Below are positions 34,436 through 42,978 of a stretch of 64,000 bases of DNA, in pieces. The notes below the pieces were generated by a model. It did not search any database. It worked only from the letters and a program-made list of their open reading frames with translations, and had not been told where the DNA came from. Positions within the stretch are counted from its first letter, which is position 1; each line of letters starts with the position of its first letter. Both the position numbers and the translations under genes were made by a program. The DNA comes from Candidatus Krumholzibacteriia bacterium. Lineage in GTDB: Bacteria > Krumholzibacteriota > Krumholzibacteriia > LZORAL124-64-63. The stretch is taken from the NCBI GenBank assembly GCA_014859985.1, contig JACZKN010000092.1, forward strand, positions 8,875 to 72,874. Reading direction: 5' to 3'.

Positions 34436-34771
34436 ATGAAAACAGTTCTGATTGCGACTCTCTGGTCGCTCCTCCTGGCGCCGACGGCATGCCTTGCCGG
34501 CGCTCTGGACCATTTCTGCCCTTCCTGTCCAGAGACACCCTGCGAACACGAAGTTCATTGTTCGAGTGACCCCTGCAACATCACCGTGGTCCCCCTGCCC
34601 GACAGCCGGTGCAAAGGTGATTTGTCTTTGGACATAGATGCCAGCGTCCACGCTCTCGTCGAATTCGGCGGAATCGCCTCGACGCCTGGTGACGCTGCGC
34701 CCTTTGTGGCTGACCCGTGCGTCTCGCTTCCGCTGCCCCTGCCCTCCGGCTTTCCGCCTCTCCGCTGCTAG
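34436..34771 (+). CDS. small exported Cys-rich protein at head of metal operon
   Basis: ATG 34,436 begins a signal peptide (MKTVLIATLWSLLLAPTACLAG); the earlier ATG at 34,421 would add five residues. The mature part starts with a Cys/His cluster: HFCPSCPETPCEHEVHCSSD, followed by another CN. That could bind soft or borderline metal ions in the periplasm. The rest is small and hydrophobic. It opens the efflux cluster and is probably co-transcribed with it (93 bases to the next gene). I do not know a named family. Confidence 0.6.
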   Translation: MKTVLIATLWSLLLAPTACLAGALDHFCPSCPETPCEHEVHCSSDPCNITVVPLPDSRCKGDLSLDIDASVHALVEFGGIASTPGDAAPFVADPCVSLPLPLPSGFPPLRC

Positions 34772-34864
34772 CCTCACCGCTGAAGACAACCCTGGATGAT
34801 TCGTCGGGCCGATTCGTCGTGCCACGTCTTTAGGCTGCGCTGATCTCGGAAAAGGATTCAAACC

Positions 34865-36199
34865 ATGAAACTGCTTGGGCGCTTTCGCCTCGGGCAAGCG
34901 TTGGCGATCGTGACATTGCTGGTCACGCCGGTGTTCGCCGATGCCTCGCCACCCGACACCACCGCCATTCACCCTGTCCCCGTCCCGGAGATTACGGACG
35001 GCGAGGATATCACCGCGGTTCAGGCCGGTGCGCTGGCCTTGACCCGTAGCCCTCGCCTGGCGGTTTACGATTTCGAACGCAGGATTCGGGATGCGCGCAC
35101 TCTCCAGGCCGCCTTGCGCCCCAACCCGGAACTCGCTTTCGAAGTGGAGAACTTCGCGGGATCCGGTGACCTGTCGGGCTTCGGCGGTTCCGAACTCACC
35201 CTTTCGGTGGCCCAGCTGTTCGAGCTTGGCGGCAAGAGGTCCAATCGTCGAGAAGTCGCCCGCTTCGAACGCAAACTGGCGACCTGGGACTACGAAGCTG
35301 TCCGTCTTGAGGTCCTCAGCGATGTGTCACGGGCCTTCGTCGAGGTAGTCGCCGCTCAACTGCGGATCGCGCTCGCGGATGACCTGATCGAGACTGCCAA
35401 GCAGGACCTCGTCGCCGTCGGCCGGCGTGTCGAGGCCGGAGCAGCTTCGCCGATCGAACGGACGCGTGCCCGGATCGCCCTGGCCACCGCGGAAATGGAC
35501 CGCGAAACCGTGGCACTCGCACTGACTGCCGCCCGGGTCCGGTTGGCGACGACATGGGGTTCCGACCAGCCGAAATACGGCCGCGCCGTGGGCGACCTCG
35601 AACAGGTCGCACCGCCCCCGACGGCGTCAATGTTGGAGCAACGCCTGACAACGAACCCCGACATCGCACGCTGGGCGACCGAGCAATCCCTGCGCGAGGC
35701 ATCCCTGAATCTGGAGCGTTCCCTGGGGAAGATCGACCTCGTCGCCTCTGGCGGATTCAGGCGTCTTGAGGAATCCGGAGACAACGCCTTCGTGGCCGGA
35801 ATCGCGATTCCGCTGCCGGTTGCCAACCGGAATCAGGGGAACGTCCAGGCCGCCGCTCTCGAACTGGCCAAGGTCGAGAAGGAACGTCTGGCAGCAACCA
35901 GTACCGCGCAGGCGGCGCTGGCATCGGCGTACGCTGACCTCTCTGCCGCCTTCAAGGCCGCAACCACGCTCAGAGAAGAAATCCTACCGGCCGCCGAGGA
36001 AGCCATGGCGACCGCCGAGAGTGCCTACCTGAAAGGCCTCTTCAACTTCACCGATGTTTTAGCTGTCCGCACGACCTATCTCGATCTGCGGGAGCGTCAT
36101 ATCGCGTCCCTCGCCAGCTACCACATTGCCCTCGCCGAGCTCGAGCGCGTCGTCGCCGGGCCTCTGAGTCAGGTCGAGAACAACCAGGAGCGTCCGTAA
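34865..36199 (+). CDS. outer-membrane efflux protein, CzcC/CusC type
   Basis: The 444-residue product has a signal peptide (LAIVTLLVTPVFADA). It shows the internal duplication of TolC-like proteins, with 'LRPNPELAFEVENFAG' early and paired long helices ('ATAEMDRETVALALTAARVRL', 'FTDVLAVRTTYLDLRERHIAS' in part). Three copies form the outer-membrane channel of the tripartite pump encoded by the next two genes, which start 1 and 14 bases after their predecessors. AAAAGGA precedes the ATG. Confidence 0.9.
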   Translation: MKLLGRFRLGQALAIVTLLVTPVFADASPPDTTAIHPVPVPEITDGEDITAVQAGALALTRSPRLAVYDFERRIRDARTLQAALRPNPELAFEVENFAGSGDLSGFGGSELTLSVAQLFELGGKRSNRREVARFERKLATWDYEAVRLEVLSDVSRAFVEVVAAQLRIALADDLIETAKQDLVAVGRRVEAGAASPIERTRARIALATAEMDRETVALALTAARVRLATTWGSDQPKYGRAVGDLEQVAPPPTASMLEQRLTTNPDIARWATEQSLREASLNLERSLGKIDLVASGGFRRLEESGDNAFVAGIAIPLPVANRNQGNVQAAALELAKVEKERLAATSTAQAALASAYADLSAAFKAATTLREEILPAAEEAMATAESAYLKGLFNFTDVLAVRTTYLDLRERHIASLASYHIALAELERVVAGPLSQVENNQERP

Positions 36200-36200
36200 C

Positions 36201-37187
36201 ATGAAACCGACGAGCTTTCCCATCCTAGAACGCAGGTTCGTGAATCAGGCCGCACTTGTTCTGCTGGCCCTCTCCCTGGCGATGCCGCAACTGTCCGCTC
36301 TGGCGCAGGAACCGGGTCACGAGGCCCACGGCGACGAACAGGGGCACGACGAAGAAGGACACGAGGAGATCGTGAGTCTCAGCGCCGAAGAGATGCGTGA
36401 ATTCGGCATCGTCGTCGCCGAAGCCGGCTACGCCACCCTCACGAGCAGCGTCGACCTACCCGGTGAGATCCAGACCAACGACAACATGCTCGCCCACATC
36501 GTCCCACGCTTTTCCGGCATCGTGACCGACGTGCGTGCTCAAATCGGCGACAAAGTCGCGGCTGGTCAGGTTCTCGCCGTAATCGAAAGCGACGAGAGTC
36601 TGTCTCCCTACGAGGTCAAGACCCTCATCGCCGGCACGGTCATCGCCAAGCACATTACGCTTGGCGAGGCGATCTCGCGGGAGCATGCCGCCTTCGTCGT
36701 CGCTGATCTCAGCTCCGTCTGGGCGGACATCACGGTCTATCAGCGGGACATCAGCACAGTGGCAGTCGGCCAGGATGTCCAGATCTCCGGGGGACACGCC
36801 CACCCGGCCGTGACCGGCGCGATCTCCTATGTCGCTCCTGTCATCGACGAGGAAACCAGAACCGCCTTGGCGAGGGTCATTCTGCCCAATCCGGGAGGCA
36901 CCTGGCGTCCCGGCACGTTCATCACGGCCCGAATCCTCCTCGAAAGCTTCGTCGTGCCCGTCGCCATCCCGCGGACGGCGCTACAGCACTTCGAAGATCA
37001 GGACGTCGTCTTCGTTCAGACCCCGGAAGGCTTCATGCCCAGACCCGTGACCGTCGGACGGTCGGATGAGAACACGCTCGAGATCGTCTCGGGCCTCGCA
37101 GCCGGTGAAAACTACGTATCCCAGGGTGGGTTCACGCTCAAGGCGGAACTCGGCAAGGGATCCTTCGGCGGCGGTCACGCGCACTGA
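36201..37187 (+). CDS. RND efflux periplasmic adaptor, CzcB/CusB type
   Basis: The 328-residue protein has an N-terminal export signal (LVLLALSLAMPQLSALA). A His/Asp/Glu-rich stretch follows (EPGHEAHGDEQGHDEEGHEE), a likely metal-binding segment. The lipoyl/barrel-sandwich halves come next (VDLPGEIQTNDNMLAHIVP, 'SGIVTDVRAQIGDKVAAGQVL') and a beta-barrel 'RPGTFITARILLE'. It links the pump to the outer-membrane channel. It is short compared with many CzcB proteins, lacking the extra C-terminal domain. Confidence 0.9.
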   Translation: MKPTSFPILERRFVNQAALVLLALSLAMPQLSALAQEPGHEAHGDEQGHDEEGHEEIVSLSAEEMREFGIVVAEAGYATLTSSVDLPGEIQTNDNMLAHIVPRFSGIVTDVRAQIGDKVAAGQVLAVIESDESLSPYEVKTLIAGTVIAKHITLGEAISREHAAFVVADLSSVWADITVYQRDISTVAVGQDVQISGGHAHPAVTGAISYVAPVIDEETRTALARVILPNPGGTWRPGTFITARILLESFVVPVAIPRTALQHFEDQDVVFVQTPEGFMPRPVTVGRSDENTLEIVSGLAAGENYVSQGGFTLKAELGKGSFGGGHAH

Positions 37188-37201
37188 TTGGAGATGACGC
37201 C

Positions 37202-40200
37202 ATGCTCGAACGAATGATCGAATTCGGCCTGAAGAACCGCCTGTTGGTGCTCATCATCGCACTGATAGTGATGGGTGCCGGCTATGCCGGCTACACGCGC
37301 CTGCCGGTCGACGCCTTCCCGGACGTCTCGCCCAATCTCGTCCAGGTCTTCACGGTGACCGAGGGCCTCGCGCCCGAGGAGATCGAGAAGTACGTCACCT
37401 TCCCCGTCGAAGCCGCCATGACAGGTCTGCCGGGCACCGCCAAGGTCCGGTCGGTGTCCAACTTCGGATTGTCCGTGGTCAACGTCTACTTCCGCGACGA
37501 TGTGAACATCTACTTCGCCCGGCAGCTCGTCGGCGAACGCCTGCAGGAAGCCCGAGAACAGATCCCCGAAGGATTCGGCGACCCCCAGATGGGCCCGATC
37601 TCCACCGGCATGGGGCTCGTCCTCTTCTACTACCTGGAGGATACTACCGGCGAGTACTCGCTTGAGGATCTGCGCACGATCCAGGATTGGCTGATCAAGT
37701 TCCACCTGCAGACCGTGCCCGGGGTCACCGAGGTTCTCGGCATCGGGGGCTTCGAGAAACAGTACCAGATCAGGATCCGACCCGAGCAGCTCCTGCGCTA
37801 CGACGTCACCCTGGACGATGTGATCGCTTGCGTGCGCTCCAACAACCTCAACGTCGGCGCGCAGTTCATCGAGAAGAACTCCGAAGAGTTCATCGTCCGT
37901 TCCGTCGGGCTGGCGACCGGCATGGAGGATCTCAGCTCGATCGTCGTCAAGACCGTCGACGGGACCCCCATCTTCCTGTCCGATCTAGCGGAGATCGGAT
38001 CCGGCGGCGCGATTCGTCGCGGACTGCAGACCCGCAACGGCACCGGAGAGGTGGTTTCCGGACAGGTGGTCAAGCTCTTCGGCGCCAACTCGTCCACCGT
38101 GATCGGCCGTGTCGAGTCCAAGCTCGAGGAGATCAACAAGATCCTGCCCGATGGGGTACGCATCGTTCCCTACTACGAGCAGAAATCGCTCGTCGAGGCC
38201 GCCGTCAAGACCGTGATCAACGCGCTATTGCAGGGTGTCGTTTTGGTGACGATCGTCCTGCTTGTCTTCATGGGCGGTCTGCGCCCGAGCATCGTGGTCG
38301 CCCTCTCGCTGCCGTTCTCGGTGCTCTTCGCGTTCCTGCTGATGGAACGCTTCGGCGTCTCGGCCAACCTCATGTCGCTCGGCGGCCTGGCGATCGCAAT
38401 CGGGATGATGGTCGACGGTACCATCGTCATGGTGGAGAACATCGACCGCCGGTTGCGGATCGCACCGCCGGACATGACCCGTCTGCGGACCATCTCGCTC
38501 GCCTGCGCGGAGGTCGGCCGTCCCATCCTGTTCGCTATCACCATCATCATTCTCGTCTTCGTGCCCCTGTTCACGCTCCAGGGCGTCGAGGGGAAAACCT
38601 TCCGGCCGCTGGCCTACACCGTGACCATGGCCATGCTGGGATCGCTCATCTTCGCCCTGCTTCTGGCGCCGACCCTGAGCAGCCTCCTGATGCGGGTCCG
38701 CCGGCGCGATGACTCCGACGGTGACGGTGAAGCCCTGGTGGTACGCTGGCTCTTGAAACCGTATCGGCCCGTCGTCCAGTTCTTCGTCCGGCGTAGCTGG
38801 GCGGCCATCGCAATCGCGGTGGTTCTGATGGTGGCCGGCGCAGCGGTGGTTCCTCGCCTCGGTTCGGAGTTCACGCCCAAGCTGCGCGAGGGGACCATCG
38901 TCGCCCGTCTGACGATGGCGCCCTCGATCTCGCTGACCGAGAGCCAGCGGACGGCGCAGATCGTCGAGCGGCGCCTGATGGCGATTCCCGAGGTCCGGGA
39001 GGTCGTTACCCGCATCGGCCGCGGTGAGGTCGGGGCACACACCGATCCCATCAACAGCGCCGAGATGTACGTGATCCTCCGTCCTGAATCCGAGTGGCGC
39101 GTCGCCGGAGGCCAGGAAGCCATCGAGGACGTCATCCGCGACGAGGTCGGCAACGTGCCCGGCGTCCTGGTCAACCTGACCCAGCCCATCGAGATGACGG
39201 TGGATGAACTCCTGGAGGGCGTCCGCGCCGAGCTCGCCGTGAAGATCTTCGGCGACGATCTCGACGTCCTCAAGGAACGCGCGGCGGAGATCGCGGCCGT
39301 CGTCGGCTCCGTTCCCGGCGCCGCCGACGTCCAGGTCGACCAGGTCAGCGGCGCTCCCCAGCTGCTCCTGCGTATCGACCGGAAGGCGATCGCCCGCTAC
39401 GGGATCAACGTCGACGAGGTCCAGGGAGTCATCCGGGCCGCGGTGGGCGGCGAGGTCGCCGGACAGATCTACGAGGGGATCCGTCGCTTCGACATCCTGG
39501 TCCGTTTCGTCCCCGAGGCTCGCCAGACCGCCGAGAGCATCGGCCACATCCTCATCACCGCCCCGGACGGGGCCCGGGTGCCGCTGGACCAACTGGCCTC
39601 CATCGAGGAGATCGTCGGACCCCGGCAGATCACCCGCGAGGACAACCAGCGGTTCATCTCCGTGCAGTGCAACGTCGTCGATCGCGACATCGGCTCGTTC
39701 GTCGCCGACGCACAGGACGCGATCGATGCCTCGGTCGAACTGCCGCCGGGTTACCTCGTGACCTGGGGCGGACAGTTCCGCCTGCAGCAGGAAGCGAACC
39801 GCCGCTTCGCCGTGGTTATTCCGGCGACGCTGTTGCTGGTCTTCCTCCTGCTGTTCGGCAACTTCGGTTCGATCCGCAACTCCATCCTGATCCTGCTGAA
39901 CATCCCGCTGGCCCTGGTCGGCGGCGTGGTCGCGCTGTGGCTGACGGGCCAAAACCTTTCGGTCCCGGCATCAGTAGGCTTCATCGCCCTGTTCGGCATC
40001 GCCCTGGAGAACGGCATGGTGCTGGTGACCTACCTCAACCAGCTGCTGCGCGACGGGCTACCCGTCGCCGAGGCCTCCATCCAGGGCGCGTGCCAGCGCC
40101 TGCGCCCGGTCCTGATGACCGCGATCACCACGGCGCTCGGTCTGTTTCCGCTGCTCTTCTCGCACGGAACCGGCAGCGAGGTCCAGCGTCCGCTGGCCAC

Positions 40201-40300
40201 CGTTGTCGTCGGAGGCCTGGTAACATCCACGATTCTCACCCTGCTCGTGATCCCGGCCTTCTACAAGTGGTTTGCGGTCAAGGTTGAGCACGAGGTCTAA
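37202..40300 (+). CDS. heavy-metal RND efflux permease, CzcA/CusA family
   Basis: At 1,032 residues with 12 membrane segments and two large periplasmic loops this is a full-length HME-RND pump. Landmarks are LPVDAFPDVSPNLVQVFT near the N-terminus, 'EVLGIGGFEKQYQI' in the first loop and GSEFTPKLREGTIVARL in the second. The TM4 signature reads GGLAIAIGMMVDGTIVMVEN. CzcA pumps usually have IDFG there and CusA pumps IAxG, so at this spot it resembles the Cu/Ag type although the operon also has a CzcD-like gene. Substrate is therefore left open. It uses proton motive force to expel metal ions through the CzcB/C-type partners. Confidence 0.92.
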   Translation: MLERMIEFGLKNRLLVLIIALIVMGAGYAGYTRLPVDAFPDVSPNLVQVFTVTEGLAPEEIEKYVTFPVEAAMTGLPGTAKVRSVSNFGLSVVNVYFRDDVNIYFARQLVGERLQEAREQIPEGFGDPQMGPISTGMGLVLFYYLEDTTGEYSLEDLRTIQDWLIKFHLQTVPGVTEVLGIGGFEKQYQIRIRPEQLLRYDVTLDDVIACVRSNNLNVGAQFIEKNSEEFIVRSVGLATGMEDLSSIVVKTVDGTPIFLSDLAEIGSGGAIRRGLQTRNGTGEVVSGQVVKLFGANSSTVIGRVESKLEEINKILPDGVRIVPYYEQKSLVEAAVKTVINALLQGVVLVTIVLLVFMGGLRPSIVVALSLPFSVLFAFLLMERFGVSANLMSLGGLAIAIGMMVDGTIVMVENIDRRLRIAPPDMTRLRTISLACAEVGRPILFAITIIILVFVPLFTLQGVEGKTFRPLAYTVTMAMLGSLIFALLLAPTLSSLLMRVRRRDDSDGDGEALVVRWLLKPYRPVVQFFVRRSWAAIAIAVVLMVAGAAVVPRLGSEFTPKLREGTIVARLTMAPSISLTESQRTAQIVERRLMAIPEVREVVTRIGRGEVGAHTDPINSAEMYVILRPESEWRVAGGQEAIEDVIRDEVGNVPGVLVNLTQPIEMTVDELLEGVRAELAVKIFGDDLDVLKERAAEIAAVVGSVPGAADVQVDQVSGAPQLLLRIDRKAIARYGINVDEVQGVIRAAVGGEVAGQIYEGIRRFDILVRFVPEARQTAESIGHILITAPDGARVPLDQLASIEEIVGPRQITREDNQRFISVQCNVVDRDIGSFVADAQDAIDASVELPPGYLVTWGGQFRLQQEANRRFAVVIPATLLLVFLLLFGNFGSIRNSILILLNIPLALVGGVVALWLTGQNLSVPASVGFIALFGIALENGMVLVTYLNQLLRDGLPVAEASIQGACQRLRPVLMTAITTALGLFPLLFSHGTGSEVQRPLATVVVGGLVTSTILTLLVIPAFYKWFAVKVEHEV

Positions 40301-40319
40301 GCCATGAAGGAGAGCAGTC

Positions 40320-40658
40320 ATGAAGGAGATCAAAGCCTACATCCAGACGCACAAGCTGGCGGACGTCACCTCGGCGCTCCATCGCATCGAGGGGGTGACG
40401 GGGATGAGCATCGTGGACTGCCGCGGCTTTGGTGCGGGCTGGGCCGGCACGGAACACGCGTCCGACTCCGAAACGTTCAGCTATCGAAAAGGCGTGAAGA
40501 TCGAGGTATTCTGCCGGGATGACCTCGCCGCGGACATCATGGCAGCAATCGAGCAGGCGGCACACACCGGTTTGAAGGGGGATGGGAAGATTTACGTCGC
40601 GGACATTTCGCACGCGGTTCGTATCAGCACCGGCGAGACCGGTGAAGCTGCCGTGTGA
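40320..40658 (+). CDS. PII-like signal protein linked to metal efflux
   Basis: The 112-residue product has PII (GlnB/CutA-like) fold features: MKEIKAYIQTHKLADVTSAL at the start, a T-loop region about 36-52 (GFGAGWAGTEHASDSETF) and 'KIYVADISHAVRISTGE' near the end. The last is the usual 'G.i.v..i..avri.tge' segment. It lacks the uridylylation Tyr of classical GlnB in a clear T-loop context. PII-like proteins next to HME-RND pumps have been described as a separate group, with unproven ligands. It lies 19 bases after the pump gene and 30 before the CzcD-like gene. Confidence 0.85.
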   Translation: MKEIKAYIQTHKLADVTSALHRIEGVTGMSIVDCRGFGAGWAGTEHASDSETFSYRKGVKIEVFCRDDLAADIMAAIEQAAHTGLKGDGKIYVADISHAVRISTGETGEAAV

Positions 40659-40688
40659 GACCGTCCGCGACGAGAAAGGGCCGCCACC

Positions 40689-41594
40689 ATGGGACACGGA
40701 CATTCGCATCACCCGGACCCTGAACAGACCGGAGACCGTCGACTGCTTGCCGCCATCGTTGTCAACGTCCTGCTGACCGGCGCTCAGGTGGTCGGCGGGG
40801 TCATCTCGGGCAGCCTGTCCCTGGTGGCGGACGCCTTGCACAACCTGAACGACGCCGCGTCTCTTGGTATCGCCCTGATTGCGCGTCGAATTGCGCGTCG
40901 GCCGGCAGACAAGGTTCGCACCTTCGGCTACCGGAAAGCCGAGGTGATCGGTGCCCTGATCAACACGACGACGCTGATCATTGTCGGCCTTTACCTCGTC
41001 TATGAAGCGGTCGCCCGCTTCCTGCAGCCCGAGCCCATCGACGGGTGGATCGTTGTCATCGTCGCGAGCTTCGCTCTTGTCGTGGATCTCGCCACTGCCC
41101 TGATGACCTTCTCGATGGCCAAAGAGAACATCAACATCAAGGCCGCCTTCGTCCACAACGTCGCGGACGCCCTCGGATCGCTCGTCGTCATCTGCGTCGG
41201 CATCGTGGTCCTGGCGTTTCAATGGTACGTCGCCGATCTCATCGCGACCCTCCTCCTGGCCGGCTACATCCTGTTTCAGGGATATCGGCTGATGGCGGAG
41301 TCGGTCCGCATCCTGATGGACAGCGTCCCGGCCGACCTGGATCGCGATGGCATCGCAGCCCGGATGGCGGCCGTTCCCGGGGTCCACGACGTGCATCATG
41401 TCCACATCTGGCAGATCGATGAGCACCACCGCGCGCTCGAGGCCCACATCGTTGCCCAGGCAGGTCCCGAGGATGCCGAGGCGATCAAGCGAGCGCTGAA
41501 GGAACTGCTTCGCCAGGAATTCGCGATCGCTCACACCACTCTCGAGTTTGAGTCGCGTGGGGTATGCGACAACGAAAGTGGACCATGCGCCTGA
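40689..41594 (+). CDS. czcD: cation diffusion facilitator, CzcD-like
   Basis: The 301-residue protein has six membrane segments and a cytoplasmic C-terminal domain. Metal-site motifs of CDF transporters appear: SLVADALHNLNDA in TM2 (Asp and His/Asp) and FVHNVADALGSL in TM5 (HxxxD). A His-rich N-terminus (GHGHSHHPD) and the C-terminal 'VPGVHDVHHVHIWQID' also fit Zn/Co/Cd carriers. It would export divalent metal from the cytoplasm to the periplasm, from which the RND pump expels it. Last gene of the cluster. Confidence 0.9.
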   Translation: MGHGHSHHPDPEQTGDRRLLAAIVVNVLLTGAQVVGGVISGSLSLVADALHNLNDAASLGIALIARRIARRPADKVRTFGYRKAEVIGALINTTTLIIVGLYLVYEAVARFLQPEPIDGWIVVIVASFALVVDLATALMTFSMAKENINIKAAFVHNVADALGSLVVICVGIVVLAFQWYVADLIATLLLAGYILFQGYRLMAESVRILMDSVPADLDRDGIAARMAAVPGVHDVHHVHIWQIDEHHRALEAHIVAQAGPEDAEAIKRALKELLRQEFAIAHTTLEFESRGVCDNESGPCA

Positions 41595-41885
41595 GGGTCC
41601 ACGTCGGTCCCGCCGCCCATCGTCTCCGCAAGACTACCTTCTGAGCTGGACCTGACCGGCACGCTCTGCCCGCACGGATCGTCGTTGTACTCAACAATTT
41701 GTCGTTGCCTGACTGCGATGTCCCCAAAATCCGTGGTCACCCCCCCTTTTACCAGCAGGAGCCCACGTGGTCGGCGACGTATCGACGTGCCGGGCGAGAT
41801 CCGACACATCTGCTTGCCGCGGGGTAGGTAACCGAGAGAGGCAGGCCCGCCCACGCGCGGCCACAGGTTAGGCGCAGGAGTGACG
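41595..41885. other. non-coding spacer between metal cluster and phage genes
   Basis: No supported gene. It holds the 3' end of the metal cluster and the probable promoter of the next phage unit. AT-rich patches near 41,680-41,705 (ACTCAACAATTTGTCG) stand out. No transposase, inverted-repeat pair or target duplication was seen at either border of the metal genes. Confidence 0.4.
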
Positions 41886-42188
41886 ATGTTCCGCAACGAG
41901 GCGCTTGAACGAGGCAGGTTCAAGCGCGTCCCCGATCGCTGGCAGACCGAGTTCGGCCGCTGGGTGGCCGACTTCGGTGTGCCCCGCATCGTCGCTGGCC
42001 TGGCCCAAGACCCTGACCTCCGCGTCACCAACCAGGCTGTCTACGAGTGGCTCCAGGGCCACGCCCCTCACCCGGCCCGCGCCATGGCCCTCGTCGAGAT
42101 GTCCCGGGGGCGCCTCACCCTCGAGGTCATCTACGAGCACAGCCGACAGGTCAAGCAGTCCGAAGGCGAAACCGGAGGACCGCGATGA
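41886..42188 (+). CDS. phage helix-turn-helix regulator-like protein
   Basis: ATG 41,886 lies 5 bases after AGGAG; the in-frame GTG at 41,880 overlaps that site. The 100-residue product contains a probable helix-turn-helix (RVTNQAVYEWLQGHAPHPA) and ends 'LTLEVIYEHSRQVKQ'. Similar short proteins control phage genes. Its stop overlaps the next start (ATGA). It begins the phage unit that holds terminase. Confidence 0.6.
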   Translation: MFRNEALERGRFKRVPDRWQTEFGRWVADFGVPRIVAGLAQDPDLRVTNQAVYEWLQGHAPHPARAMALVEMSRGRLTLEVIYEHSRQVKQSEGETGGPR

Positions 42189-42850
42189 GGATCGACCTGA
42201 AGATCGACTCCGCCCCGCTGGTCTTGCGCCTGCAGAACGGCCAGCGCCGCCTGGCCTACGCCGTCGTCAACGCCATCAACAACACGGCGAAACGCATCCA
42301 GGCCGTCGAACGTCGGCGCGTCGAGGAAGAGTTCACGATCCGCAAGAAGGAGTTCATCCGGCGCCAGGCCGCCGTCATCAAGCCATTTGCCAACGTGAAG
42401 CAAGGTCGGCCCTACGCCGAGATCGGGGTGGGCCAGAAGCCCCGCCTCCTTCTCTCCGCCTTCGAGCGCGGAGCCGAACGCAAGCCGTTCACGCAGGGTG
42501 CTCGGCGCGTGGCCGAGCCCGTGGTCGGCGGGCCCGCGCGTCCGCGGTTCACGCAGCCCGTCCCACCCGAACTGCGGATCAGGAAGCTGCGCTTCGACCG
42601 CACCAAGACGGGCCGTCGCCGCGTCGGTGTCACCCGCACCAAGACCTACCTCGTCCCCGAGGTCGGGATCTTCCAGCGCATCGGTCCCGCAGCCACGCGC
42701 CTCGTCTACGCCTTCACCCGTGGCAAGAAGCTCGAGCCCCGTCTGCGGTTCGTCGCCACGGCCAAGAAGGAGTCCGACCGCTGGTTCCGCGAGGAGATGG
42801 AGCAGGAAGTCCTGGGCGCCATCGCCCGGGCGAAGGGACGGGGCCTGTGA
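42185..42850 (+). CDS. phage minor tail protein Z-like
   Basis: The 221-residue product starts with MRIDLKIDSAPLVLRLQN, then 'AYAVVNAINNTAKRIQAVER', a pattern of gpZ-type minor tail proteins in which 'NxxxxTAxxx' helices precede basic beta segments. It is very rich in Arg and Lys. Unlike in lambda, it is far from the tail genes (7.8 kb beyond the hub, with the metal cluster between). Identification is by similarity of the first 60 residues and is tentative. Confidence 0.55.
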   Translation: MRIDLKIDSAPLVLRLQNGQRRLAYAVVNAINNTAKRIQAVERRRVEEEFTIRKKEFIRRQAAVIKPFANVKQGRPYAEIGVGQKPRLLLSAFERGAERKPFTQGARRVAEPVVGGPARPRFTQPVPPELRIRKLRFDRTKTGRRRVGVTRTKTYLVPEVGIFQRIGPAATRLVYAFTRGKKLEPRLRFVATAKKESDRWFREEMEQEVLGAIARAKGRGL

Positions 42851-42978
42851 ACCCGAGAAGCCAGCACGCTCTGCTACGTCGGCGGAGCGCCACAACCATA
42901 ACTGACGATGCCATAGGTACTTCCGGCGCTATCCACCGCGGGTGCCGGCGACCTCGGCCCTCGTAGCGTGGGAGAGTC

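Noticed and set aside
34322..41885. Metal genes as a transposon inserted into the prophage
   Set aside because: No transposase, terminal repeats or target duplication could be seen at either border; cargo origin left open.
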